Of a stretch of DNA of 64,000 nt, positions 32,591 through 44,300 are shown one piece after another; the first letter of the stretch is position 1, and every line of letters starts with the position of its first letter. Below the pieces are notes generated by a model. That model saw nothing but the letters and a program-made list of their open reading frames with translations, was not told where the DNA came from and searched no databases. Where the stretch lies: positions 62,001-126,000 of the forward strand of contig WEDG01000326.1 in the NCBI GenBank assembly GCA_017591395.1, in the 5' to 3' direction. The position numbers and the translations under genes are program-made. Source of the stretch: Schistocephalus solidus. Its lineage: Eukaryota; Platyhelminthes; Cestoda; Diphyllobothriidea; Diphyllobothriidae.

Positions 32591-32751
32591 AAACTACCAC
32601 AAAAAGCAACAAATGGTCAGTATAAACAGAACAGGGGTGGTGGCAGTTAATCTTCCACGTCGCAGCAGGAGAGCGCAGAAAATGTGTGGCAGGGCGCGCG
32701 CGCGATTGACATCTCAGTGTCCGATTGATTTGCCAATAACGCTGCGCGCAG

Positions 32752-32947
32752 TCTTTTGCGCCCTAAGCGACGCGTAATCGAGGGGCACTGGCAACCAATC
32801 AAATTCCAGCTACGATTGAAGAACGACTTGTTGAGCCTCAAATCGTATTTAATTGCTATTAGGGAGGTGTTTGTCACGACTGGAGACGTTCCTGACGATG
32901 CCGCCACGCCGATCTCAGATCCCACGGAGTTGGAGAGCCATCAATGA
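32752..32947 (+). CDS. possible terminal exon of an unknown plus-strand gene
   Basis: An open stretch after GCGCGCAG reads LRPKRRVIEGHWQPIKFQL, then KNDLLSLKSYLIAIREVF, and ends SDPTELESHQ then TGA at 32945. Composition looks protein-like and codon use is balanced. However, the minus strand is also open over the same bases, no upstream exon was found and no family was recognised. It could equally be a fragment of a repeat. Low confidence. Confidence 0.3.
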
Positions 32948-32999
32948 CAAAAGTTAATGGCGCGGCACGAGCTTGCATATGCCTGTGCCAACTCGACCC

Positions 33000-33180
33000 C
33001 ATGTTTGGAAGTATTTATGGGAACAAAATTCGAATAAGGCCTGCCGGATCTAGCCACCGTGCTGATGCAGCACATATACCACGTGGCCCGTTCTGGGCGC
33101 ACACAACAGCTATCGACCGTATTCTTCGACGATGTCCACCATATTCAGAACATCAGGGTCGTTTTGAAATGTAGACTCGC
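33000..33180 (-). repeat. SINE family A copy, partial
   Basis: Minus-strand GGGCCACGTGGTATATGTGC (degenerate box A) and ATTCGAATTTTGTTCCCAT match the 5' half of the family; the remainder is not recognisable. Confidence 0.5.
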
Positions 33181-33987
33181 AATGAATTATAGTGACAGTA
33201 AAATTTAACTGCATGTACCACACTCTCTGTTACACTCCTTCACCTAAATTCGGTGTCAAGACAGGATAAATAAGACCGAACATGAGAGAGACTGCAGGCC
33301 CATGCACTGTGGTCCAACACAAAACAAGGACCCCTACCACACATGGAGAGAGGGCTTGAATCCAAACTTAGTAGGAGCGCCATAAATGCCACATTAATAA
33401 GTAGCCATTGCAACCTGACTCTCAGTCCGCCAGTCGTTCATTGGGCACAAACGCAAGCACTGCACTGACAATGCGGTCTGAGTTATTCCGTCCTTTGTTT
33501 AACATCAAAGCAACGGCTTTCAGCGCCAAGTGATATTTTCAAGCGCGTCAGATCGGTTATAGTGAGGAAAATATGCTGAGCCGTCTATCTCACTCTCCTC
33601 CCACATATAGAATCAAGTCATCATCCAAGCTGGTTAGTTTTCTGATGAGGGAGGAGACGCAGCTGTTGTCGACCTCATCTACGCGTACTATGTACAGGAC
33701 ATGCACCCCAACCCAGCGCACTGTGCCCTTGAGTCGTTCACATCTGTGAGATATCCGGAGGTCAAATTATGAAGGAGCCATCGCAGCCTGACCCTCAGAT
33801 CACCAATCAACCCCTTTACAAAGCACACGTTGGACAGACTATGAGGTCTGACTGAAATTGTCAGTTGGCAACTTTCCGAGCCACAAAGGAAATCGCACCA
33901 TGGTAGTTTGAAGCTCAGATAACATATGCAGCAGAGGAGCCACATGAAGAAGGAACCGATGAGCATACTTTCCTTTCAATGAGAGAT

Positions 33988-34383
33988 TCAGGCGGAAATA
34001 ATGTTTGGTTTGGTGCGGCGTGTGTCCATGTGTGATGCAGAGGCTAATGAAGAAAGATGAAGGATTGTTATATGGTTGCTGTCTGGCCATCCAGGACGCT
34101 TGCTCTGATGGACACTCATAAGTGGCCCGTGGTTGTCCATGAAATGCAGAAGAGCGTTCCGGAAGAACTCCCAATCTTCGTTTACAGTGCTCGATAACAT
34201 TGAGGTCCTTTTGAGGTTTGTTAAATCTGCTGGCATCTCATGAAACTTTCCTCGCCAAACTTTACGCTGTTTTTCCTCTATAGCAGGCGCTACGGAGAAT
34301 AAGGAGTTGTCCCACATAAACACCACATGATCACTTCGATCGAGCGGGGGCATTGAAATAATTTCGTCAATACTGCCTGACAT
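33988..34383 (-). mobile_element. CR1-type endonuclease C-terminal fragment
   Basis: A 131-codon open frame. It contains ISMPPLDRSDHVVFMWD, the conserved end of the apurinic-like endonuclease domain (PPLGxSDH), followed by NEDWEFFRNALLHFMDNHGP, which matches the linker between endonuclease and RT in CR1-like elements. The rest of the element is not present next to it. Confidence 0.75.
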
Positions 34384-34942
34384 TTTCGTAAAAACGAGAA
34401 AATGGTTTGAAAATGCTACTGTAAGACGGGAACCATGTTAGTAGGGGTTCTCAACGTGGAACATGTGGGCTAAGCGAAAAGTAACCGAGGAAAATTATTC
34501 AGAAAAGATTTTATATGGCATGTTAGGCTGCTTTGTTAAAATGAGCAGAGAAACAAAAAGCAGGTCCGGTGGCGTGTAAAAGTGATATCGGCAGCCAATG
34601 GCGGAAAGCCGCCCGAAAATAGAACTCTGATTGGCGGAAAAACCATAGCAGCCTGAATCTATCGTGCGCCAGCCAGTGTGATGCCCCAAGGAAGCCAGAA
34701 CCGAAGGGTTGCACGTATTTCACAAGCGCTCTAGACAAATATCTCCAATCCCAAGATTCCCAAACACGCCCACGCCGTCTGCGCATCTTCCGCGCGCAAA
34801 TCGGCTTGGTCGGACACTTGGATGCACCGCAAATACAATCTGACAACATCAATTTCTCCATCAGAGAACATCTCTATGGCAACCCTGCTTAACGCTTTAA
34901 ATACGATACCGATTGGCACTGTTTCATTTGGCAACGAGTTCA

Positions 34943-35032
34943 AAGGTCGTACCACTCGTTGGCTGATAAAAAAACTTTTCGATTGGAACTCAGAAATTTT
35001 TTTTCAGCCAACGAGAGGTACAACCTTGGGAC
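34943..35032. repeat. short hairpin repeat (29-bp arms)
   Basis: GGTCGTACCACTCGTTGGCTGA and TCAGCCAACGAGAGGTACAACC are inverted copies, separated by about 30 bp and bordered by A/T runs. Confidence 0.7.
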
Positions 35033-35039
35033 CCGTTAC

Positions 35040-36060
35040 CAAGCAAGACGGTTAACGCTGACAGCATTTATGATTCTAAACGATGGCTTGATGGCATGAT
35101 ATTTGAGAAAAGACGACTCTCACAACATGATAACTTAAAAACAGCCTTTTAAAATATTTGGGGCTCTAATTTGCTTCGACAATGTTTCGCCTATGATTTG
35201 ACTCAAAACTTTTTAAATGTACACCATTTTATATTGATTGTACATATGCAATGATAACTTAACATTAACAGTGTCATCAAGGGCAATGCCTGTAACCCTT
35301 CAAAAATATAGCATATATAAAATAATAAACAAACACATCTTCCCTCATTCTCTCCTCCAAAACCACCCCGCCCCCAACTACCATAGTAGCTTTATTTCTA
35401 CTGTTAAAAGTTTTTTTTAAATTTATGAATATTTTATATTTTCAAATGCTGTTGGATAGCGTCTTTATTTTTATATATAATTTTATGATTGCTAAAAAAA
35501 ATTTGCTTTAAAACTAATAAGCAAAACTATTTTTTCGTATCTCTGCTTGTTAGTAGTATATATTTTTCCGTTTTGAATATCATTTATGCACTACGTAATT
35601 CGAATGCGCAACGAGCCGCACGCCTAGGTCTTGATATAGTTTTATGAAACGAATAGTACTAGCTTTTTCATAAATCTAGATCATACATAATCAACACTAT
35701 ATTATAAAATACAAATAGGAAGACTGTAGGACTGCATTGAAAGTTTCTTACCGCTCAACTCTTTTTGCTACTAATCCATTTTCACCTTTTTTTGAGAAAT
35801 CAGTTCAACTAAGTCTAATTAGTCGGCAGGCTCCACACAGGACGTGGGAGCATCTGTCCTGAAATGGCTATCGCCGCAAAGTACGTTTGGATTTGCTTGA
35901 CTTCTAGTTGCACATACGGCAGCTCATCGGGAGAACTCAGAATTGAATTAGCTTTCGCCGATAGTAACCGCCACGTTGTAAAACGCGTGATTCCCGAAGT
36001 TGGCGTTATCAGAGCCCCTTCGGCCCGAATTCTATGTTAAAGATCTGAGTTGAAAAATGT
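35040..36060. other. AT-rich stretch, nothing recognised
   Basis: Strongly AT-rich with T and A runs. It lies beyond the 3' side of the minus-strand RT element and may be its untranslated tail plus flanking sequence. Confidence 0.4.
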
Positions 36061-37290
36061 CCTATCTTATTCAAAAAAGATGTGTGGTATTATTTAACAG
36101 ATGTTGTTTGATTTTTATTTTAAATTCTAGTAGGGTTCGACTATTTCTGATAGAAATTGGCAGGGCATTCCATATTGTCGCGTATCTTATGGAATAGAAG
36201 TTGGATCGTTGGGTCTTTTTGAATTTGGGAATTTTTATAATATTTTCATAATTTTTAGTGTCTCGGGGGCCGTTTTGATTTGTTAGTATATACATTCTGA
36301 GAATATCTTTGTCATGTGTGATTTTTGAATAGAAAAGTGAGACCATTTTTGAGTCTTCTGATCCAGACGGGTTGAAGACCATATCTATTGTAAAGTTCCA
36401 TGTATGAGCCTTGAATGCCATCACATTTGGATAAGGATCTGGTAAAGCATCTTTGAATGGCTTCTATTTTCTTTCGGCCATTTGATGGCATTATGCCAAA
36501 GAAAGTTGAGCAGTAATCCAGGAGAGGTAAAACGTACATTTTATATAGTCGTGTCTTTAGGGCAGGTAAGGAGAAATTTTTACAAATGAATCCGCATAGT
36601 CTAGTGGCTTTTGGTGATATTTGTTTAACGTGGGGAGATTAATCAAGAGCATTTTTATAGCTTAGACCTAAGTCTTTTATTGATGTTGTCTCGGTTATTT
36701 CCTGATTATTGAAAATTATGGGTGGAAGTTTTTGTGGACCAAAAATCAAGAGATGACATTTACTTGGAGAGAATGGCATTTGCCATAGAGTACTCCATTC
36801 GCTTAGTTTTTTAAGATCATTTTCAATCGTTCTATGCATACTGGCTACTGTATGCTTGTTATATGCATGCGCAAGTTTTAAGTCATCCACATATAAAAAT
36901 GTTTTAGCTGACGTTGATATAGAGGATAAGTCGTGAATGTATACAAGAAGTAGGAGGGGACCTAGGATAGTCCCCTGAAGTACTCCAGTACTAATAGGAG
37001 ATGGTTCTGAGACCAGGTTTCGAATTTGTACTACCTGATATCGGTTTTGAAGGTAAGATTTACTAAAGTCGAGAAGAAGAGACCCAATCCCATGACTTAT
37101 TAGCTTCACTAGAAGCCTTTGATAAGGGACTTTATCGAACGCTTTTTTTAGGTCAAAGTATATCGTATATACCGTGTTTCCATCATCTCTGTTACTTGAA
37201 ACGAATTCAAGGAAAGTGAGATGGCAGGACTGACATGACTCTTTTAGGTAGGAAAGCGTGTTGAGAGGAAGGAAGCACAAATTGCGGAGA
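36060..37290 (-). mobile_element. non-LTR retrotransposon RT, mostly open, YVDD active site
   Basis: A 213-codon open frame (37280-36639) holds IYFDLKKAFDKVPYQRLLVK, then GVLQGTILGPLLLLVYIHDL and FLYVDDLKLAH. These are RT blocks with the catalytic box YVDD in place of the usual YADD. Downstream fragments (36539-36071) continue the thumb/C-terminal part: RRLKNGLTFLFKNHT, then NFYSIRYATIWNALPISIR at the end, a motif typical of CR1/jockey-like proteins. Two or three frame breaks separate the parts. The 5' part including the endonuclease is missing. It lies tail to the left, back to back with the CR1 copy at 37.44 kb. Confidence 0.85.
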
Positions 37291-37439
37291 AAATACTGGG
37301 AGTCTAATCAAGTCTCATTGTTTAACATGTATAAAACACAGAGAAACAAACTGAGAAGCCCCATCTTTAAAATGTGACAAGAATTCGAGGAAGACTGCCG
37401 CAAATGACAACGCAGAATCCAAAGATAGTTTTCAATTAC

Positions 37440-39195
37440 CTCCGCCCGATATTAAAGGTTGCCCTGGGCGTCACAATTGCTGAAAACAGGGACAACCCCG
37501 ACTAATTTTCACAGTTATACCGCTCAGTCTACACAAACGAAGCAAGCTTCCTTCGTCCTTCAGCGGATAACCTGCCAACTGCATGCATTAGCCACCAACT
37601 TTTCACAGAAATTCTGATCTGAAGGGAATTATTGTTACTAACAGGGTCGAAATCTCCAGGAATGGATGAGCTTACACTCAAGCTTCTGAAAGAACTCACC
37701 AATAAACTTTCCGCACCTATGTCAGTGCTCTTTCAAAAGTCATTTGACTCCTGAGCCCTTCCTATCGATTGGAAGCTGGTACATATAACTTCCTTGTACA
37801 AAAGTGGTAGCCGCTCGTCAGTGACAAATAACAGACCCCTAAGCTTGACAGGCATCCTTGGCAAGGCTATGGAAAGGGATCATTAATAGTGACTCGGTGA
37901 AATTCCTAGACTCATTATTTGTTATAAAACTGTCAACACAGGTTCCGAAAAAGGAAATCCTGCACAAAAAATTTGCTGCATTCTCTCCAGAGCTGGACAC
38001 AAACCCTTGAAGATAGACACGCGGTTCACCTCGCGTTCAAAGGACCTCGACACTATGCCGCAACAATGACTGTTATAAAAGCTAGAATGAATTGGAATCA
38101 GAGGAAACCTCTACAAGTGGATCGGAAACTTCCTCGCGGATCGGCGCCAGGTTGTGTGCAGCGGTCAAGAGAGGTCAGGATCTGCTGCGGTCGAGAGTGA
38201 GGTTCCTCAAATTTCAGTTTAAAAGGCCAATACTATTACGTGAATGATTTTGTCACGGATCTGGACTGGGAAGCAGCAATGTGTGCCGACGACAGGAGAA
38301 TATGGAATGTAATCTAAAGCCCTGCTGACGAAGCTAATTAAAGATCAACATAACTCGGTTGTTGGAGTGAACAAAACTTCTCTTAGGCAACCTATCCGGA
38401 TCTGCCGACGGTAGAAGCTACTTTCTCAAAGGTGAAGCCTTAAAAGACGTGGAAACCCAAAAGGACCTTGGTGTGCTGACGACCACCACCTTTAAAATCA
38501 TCCTCTTACTGCTCGAAATGTGCGAAGAGCACAATAGCTGTGTTGCATGCCATCAGACGAGCCTTTTTAGATTTCGATGAAGATCTCTTCGCTAAAAATT
38601 TTAGAAAATTCGTTTGGCTGCATTCAGAATATGCTGTACAATCCTGGAGATCCTTGACAGTTCAAGATCAGAACTTTATCGGCAGAGTACAAAGAACAGC
38701 CACCGAAATGGTAAGGAGTCCATTAATCTGTTCGCTTTGAGTTATAGTCAAATGCGTGGGGATCTCCTGCAGACATTTCGCATTTTAAGGGATTGAATTG
38801 TTGCCAAGAATTCTCGGACTTCTTTGAATTTGCTACCACGACCCAGCTCCGATGTCACCCATTGAAACTGCGCGTCCAGCAGGCGAGACAGGATATGCGC
38901 AAGTTCTCCTTCTCTGTCAGAGTGGTCAAATCATGGAATGCTATCTCTGCAGACGTTGTTATGTCATCATCACTGGAAAGCTTTAAAAGAAACCTTGGGA
39001 GTTTAATGTTCCAAAATGAGCCATAGCCATGAGGAAGTTAACTTAACATTCGAGACTCAGGCGCCACTTATGATCGCTTTTGAACTTTTGCAACCCACAT
39101 GGTTTCTCTGTATACCGCAATTAACTTTACGTTACAAATAGGGTACTCAATGGCCCATGCTTATTTCCCTCAGTAAATTGATTTGAATTGAATCG
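37440..39195 (+). mobile_element. CR1-type non-LTR retrotransposon, RT region, decayed
   Basis: Plus-strand translations in several frames give the CR1 reverse-transcriptase order. SPGMDELTLKLLKEL and LFQKSF...LPIDWKLVHIT lie near 37.67-37.77 kb, followed by SLTGILGKAMER, NLLHSLQSWTQTLEDRHAV, YVNDFVTDLDWEAAMCADD near 38.24 kb (the YADD box is now CADD), LKDVETQKDLGVLTTTT, and the C-terminal FSFSVRVVKSWNAISADVV near 38.92 kb. A short TTGAATTGAAT tail near 39.18 kb looks like the simple-repeat 3' end of such elements. Multiple stops; not active. Confidence 0.85.
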
Positions 39196-39199
39196 TTGG

Positions 39200-40888
39200 C
39201 GGTGATTATGGGGCCTCCACCGAATTATTTGCGCGGTGAGATTTGTCTATTCACCATATATCATTATAAAAACGTGTGAAAGCTGATACTGCGTGAAAAC
39301 GATTAACGGAAAAGTGCTCTTTCGAACACAAAGACGGAGTTGGCTGTAACCGACCTGAGGATCAAAGTGATCACAGTCCAGCACCCAGGATGGCAGTACG
39401 AACATCAACCACAAAAAGGTTCAGGACAAAAATTGTATTGAACTAAGAGCCAGGGAAATGGAATGGATCATAAGATGGCAGTTTGTGAGAAATGTACGGT
39501 TTAAAGGAAAGGACCGGACTTGAGTAAACATCCATCACCATTACAAAGAGGAATTACCTTAGGTGAAACACTTTTACTGACAAGAAAAATATATCACTCT
39601 TGTTGTTGCAGAACTTATGAAACCGAGTGGTTTACCATATTTATTTCCTGAATGACGTGTTCCCCGGATTGTCCGTAATGTGCACTTTTGAGCAAGGTGA
39701 CGGGATTTGATGACATATTTCAAGTTGCTCTTCGCTTGTGGGAACGGTTTCCCCAGTTTTGACAACTGGTGTGTAAAATAGAGGAGCAAAGTTAATCGCG
39801 GCTCTCGAAAACTTGGAGAATTCTATCTTAAGCTCTTGGGGGCTATGGGCTGGCAATCTATATAAGTCACTAAAGCAGCTAAGTTGAGGAATTATATCAA
39901 ACGTTTTGGCCAAGTTTGCTAGTTAAGTGATGGTGAGGCTGCCTGAGCCGAACGCAAATATTATGCGGACAGGCTTTGGGAGGCGTTCCAAAAACAAATT
40001 GAGGAGTCTCTCGTCAGGGCACACCCATAATTTAGAGCAATTTGTGTAGTGCCAATTCACGGAGAATTCCGTTTTGACAAAAACACAGTGGAAGACATTT
40101 TAGTATGCACACAAAGCCTTTGTCCAACAGAATGCGCTTTGACGTCTTAATTATATGGGGTGACACTGGAAAGTGACTGTGTTTCGCACGTACATAATAT
40201 AAAATTGTAGGCGCAATCCAAATTTCTGTGTGGTAAAATATGCCCTTCACCGAAGATACCCCTCTACCCTTTGCGTAAATGTTAAAATATTGCAAACCAC
40301 AGTTTTTAAAGCTGATTATTCCTCCTCTTTTGGAAAAGAATGCGATATTTTGTAAACCAAATTGCCTTACAATTCCTAGAAATACATGCCCAACAAAAAA
40401 ACATGTAGTTTGAATATCCAATTACGAAATCTTACTTATGTGCGCATATCTGAACATAAGTTTGATATTTACGGCTCCTATTTTCAGTTTTTTCTCTCTT
40501 CTTCTACTTCTCACTCATTTTATTCCGTTTACCGATCTCTGTTTGGCACTAACCGTTCTTTTTAAGCTTGGCATAGTAGAACGGCTCTTTTTTATTAATA
40601 TAACAAAGTTTTTATATGAATGCATGTTCTTTTAGGGAACTTGGCCCAATTTAACTATAAATCGTATTTACAGCAACCTGGAATTTACATGCTGGTGTCA
40701 CTCGTGGTTAGCGCTGATAATTCTGTTCGCTCTATTCTATCATCCTAGCAAGTAATAATCAATCCATTCCAATAATTTTGCCATCTTTACTTTTATTTTG
40801 GACTCATCGAACTGCCAATTCTAGTCTGTGACTTTAAGGGCCAAGCTATTCGTTATTAGATATAACGATGTTTGTTTAAGCATTTCAG
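39200..40888. other. upstream region of the ABCC-like gene, nothing recognised
   Basis: AT-rich, with several short open frames on both strands but no family motif. A possible acceptor ends at 40888, so the 5' untranslated region or a trans-splice site may lie there. Confidence 0.4.
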
Positions 40889-40965
40889 TTACATCAGGTG
40901 CGTAGGTCATCTGTCGCTCCGAGACTGCGGTTGATGTGTAAGAGTGAACAAACAGCCTGCTACAA

Positions 40966-41366
40966 ATGGCATCGTTCCGCGAATTCTTTTGTTTAGGTTA
41001 TGATTCAGTATGCCAGTTCACTTAACTAACTTGTCTCTGACAGAATTATAGTATCGAATGGGTTCAGGAAATACCAAACATCTCGCAATGTGATCTTTAT
41101 GTCACTTTGCCTATAATCCTTCTGACATACACTCTTGTGGTTTCATTACCTTACTTGTTTTTGCTATTTCGGAAGAAGGCTTCTAGTCTTCGATGTACCA
41201 AACTACTTTTTCTCAAAAACGTATGTTATGTCTCATGTTGGTAATATTTTAGATATTATTTTTCGCCTTTCTCGTCCTCGTATGCTCAAAAATTGCGTTG
41301 CTGTCCACATTTTCCTCGAGAACTTCCTGGTCCTTGTTACAACCATCTTCGTTCTGCATTGCTGTT
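40966..41366 (+). CDS. ABCC-like exons 1-3 (N-terminus, TMD0 helices 1-3)
   Basis: Exon 1 (40966-41007): MASFREFFCLGYDS, against MRP1 MALRGFCSADGSD. A 36-bp intron (GTATGC...CTCTGACAG) follows. Exon 2 (41044-41220): NYSIEWVQEIPNISQCDLY then VTLPIILLTYTLVVSLPYLF, with the W, P, N and C of the MRP lumenal loop followed by the first hydrophobic helix; donor GTATGT. A 32-bp intron follows. Exon 3 (41253-41366): ILFFAFLVLVCSKIALLSTF, another helix, against MRP1 GFLLWIVCWADLFYSFWER; donor GTAAGT. All junctions are phase 0. A possible upstream acceptor (AAGCATTTCAG) ends at 40888, 77 nt before the start codon. Confidence 0.87.
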
Positions 41367-44300
41367 GTAAGTTAAACCTAGGGCTCGCTTATTATAAAAA
41401 ATTTTTTCAAATCATTTTTTGGTATTACAGTGTATCAGAGGTTATTTGCTATCCAACCTTGTCACATCAACTTAAAAAAGACAGTATAGAAGTTGTCGTA
41501 GTGACTTATGCGCACTTCATTGTTGATTGTTAAGGAACTATGGCTGTTGTTGAATAAGATCTGGATGGAGGTCTAACAATGTGTACAGGTATACGGATAG
41601 GGTTATATGGGCGAAAGAAGATCTCTGGATGACAGATGCGCCACCGTGCTTGATACCGGATTTGTCCGCTGAGACAGTGAGCATAATGTTCATTTTTCAT
41701 ATCAGGACCGCAAGCACAGCAAAAATAAGCAATGAGATGTGGATATTTTGTTAATCCTTCGAAGTTTTCTAGTTTGATACCTAGTATCATTTGAGGTTTA
41801 AGTGGTGCCATTGATAGGGACAAATCGGTTTCAGTTAATCTGCTTTCGAGCCACGTAGCTCTATTCAGAATCCTTATTTGTGGGATTCACATAGCGAAGA
41901 ACACACTCATTTGAATAAATAATAAATTTTGATTTTGAAATTTATTTTTTTAAAAAATAACTTATACCTCCTCTTAGAAAGTCGATAATGCGTACGCATA
42001 ATATTTGATGTTGTATTTTTAAAGTGTGCAACTTTAAGGAACTGAAGATACATTTGTTCTGAATGAAGAAAAATTTTTTCAAAATTATTACTCAAGCTGA
42101 AGTTTGGCTGACCCCAATGTGATTACTTCGTTTTATTTAACTATCAGCCAATAACGACAAATAAATCGAAACGCTGACCATCACTATTGTACTATAACTT
42201 AAATCTTTGGAGACGTTATTTAAGCCAGAGACATTAAGAGAAGTTGAAATTTGCTAGAAAACAGTTGGCTGGCTTTATGCTGTTAACTCAGCATTCATTT
42301 TTGAATAGATTGTTAAAAGTGCAACCGGCCGAATCAGTTTCTGTACGGTTAATCGTCTCCAAAAAACTTGTTTGAAGTCTCCAGTTGCATCAGCCATTTT
42401 TGGTATCCTCTGCTTTTTTCATCTTTCACTTCTTTAATATAACTTTTCCCAGACTCTGTGATAATCAATTGTATTTTGTCTCCCATTTTAATTTATTTTT
42501 GAACATGTTTAAAAAAAATTTAGCTTGTCTTCTAGATTTCCCGTTTTATACTATATGCGATCCCAAAGCACTGATGTATCCTCGAGAACGTTATATTGCC
42601 TATCTTTTTATGTCACCGATCGTTGCATATTTGTAAATGAAAATGGAAAATTTATCAGTCAGATGCTGCTTTCTGAATTTTTTAAAAATTAAACACCAAA
42701 GTATCTTCGCAAGGTGGGAAATAACGCATTCCTTGTTCATACTTTTGGTCTCCTTTTTAGATCCTCCAATTGCTAATCCTTAACCTGCAATGCGTTCGAG
42801 ACGTTACACCCTCAGGAGCCTTCTTTTTTTCTTCACTGCTACTTTTCATCTTTTCTATGGTGCAAGTATGGTCAGATGCGGTCATTTTCTTTGCTAATTC
42901 GGATGTAAGTTCACTGTTTTATCTTTTCAATGTTATAATAATTGTTATTTTCAAAATCACCGTCATAACACCTCTCGAGACCTTGTTGTCACCTGGTTTT
43001 CATTAGTCGTGTCATTTCTGACCGTAAAATATACAAGCAAAATAGTGTAACCATATCTCTTCACAGTACTTCATTTCTGAATTTTTCTTCAGTTACAGCT
43101 AGGAAGTTTCCACTAGCCGTTGAGTCCTTTAATTGCCTTGGGTGGTTTTTTTAGAACTGCGACTATCGAGCAGAATCTTTACCTAGTGTCTGTGTCCGAA
43201 GCTTGATGACGTCCTTTTGTCCTTGGCCGTTTTGGCGCTGCTTACTAGATATGTTAAATTCGAAAAGTAAACTATTATTCAGTATATATTCCGTGTATTG
43301 AACTCAATTACTCACATTAAAATCAATATAATCCCCAACTTCTTGTCCTACGACTGTACCAGCTTAACTCAGAAAATAAAGACGTAATTAAAAGATTATG
43401 GTGAGGAGAACACTTACATCGACGATGAAACTATTAATACCCTCTGCACTCGCATGTACATTGTGCATATTTTGATGGTACTGCGTTTATTATTTTCACT
43501 TGTAACAGACCTAAGGCTTCTTTAAACCGCTTGCACTCAGGGAATTGTGGCAAATATCACACAAAACACAACTGCGCTAGCCACGATGAGGCTCTGGGCC
43601 ATGTTGGATTGAGGCGCAAATGACTAATGTCCATCAATTAGTAACCCTAATGTCACATATTGCACAGTGTGCATAACTTCCAGCTCTTTAAAAGGGATAA
43701 CCCCAGCAGATCAGCTGCTCTTCCGCCGCGAAGGTAACTGGGTTGGGCATTTCCCTTTTCAGTAGCATCCTATATTCTCATTTCTAAGTGCCAGCTATTA
43801 CGCAAATGATTTTTGCCATGCCTGCGTAACCCCAATCGTTCTGGAGCGCTGCTATTGCACGCAATTTTCTTTCATTTCTCAGCTCTTACACTTGTCAAAT
43901 AAATATTTTTACCCGTTTGCCTATCTATTGGCTACGTAGCGCATGTACAGGTAGTGGATTTTGCATGTGACCCCTAAACGGTAGCGCGATAGATGCGTTT
44001 GACCAACAGGGGTCGGCAGGTGTTATCCGGGTTGCGCTTCCTTAAAAAATGCCGGATATGGGGTAGCGTGGTGTCGCGCGTAGGGGAAGGCTCACACCGC
44101 ACCTGCGCCCGATTCCGTTTCCGGTCTTCCTGAATCTCTCTGTAAATCGGGCACAGGTAGGTGAGGGAGGAGAGAATGTGGTAGCTGCAGCGCCACTCTG
44201 GTATCACTTAAAATTAATCCACGCGCAAGTCACCCTTCCTGCACCACCACCCCCACCGCCACCACCTTTACCAGGCTGTGGAGTACACGATGGACCTCGT

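Noticed and set aside
41135..41533. 132-codon open frame over the ABCC 5' exons
   Set aside because: It is a shadow: the true exons 2 and 3 use other frames separated by a 32-bp intron.
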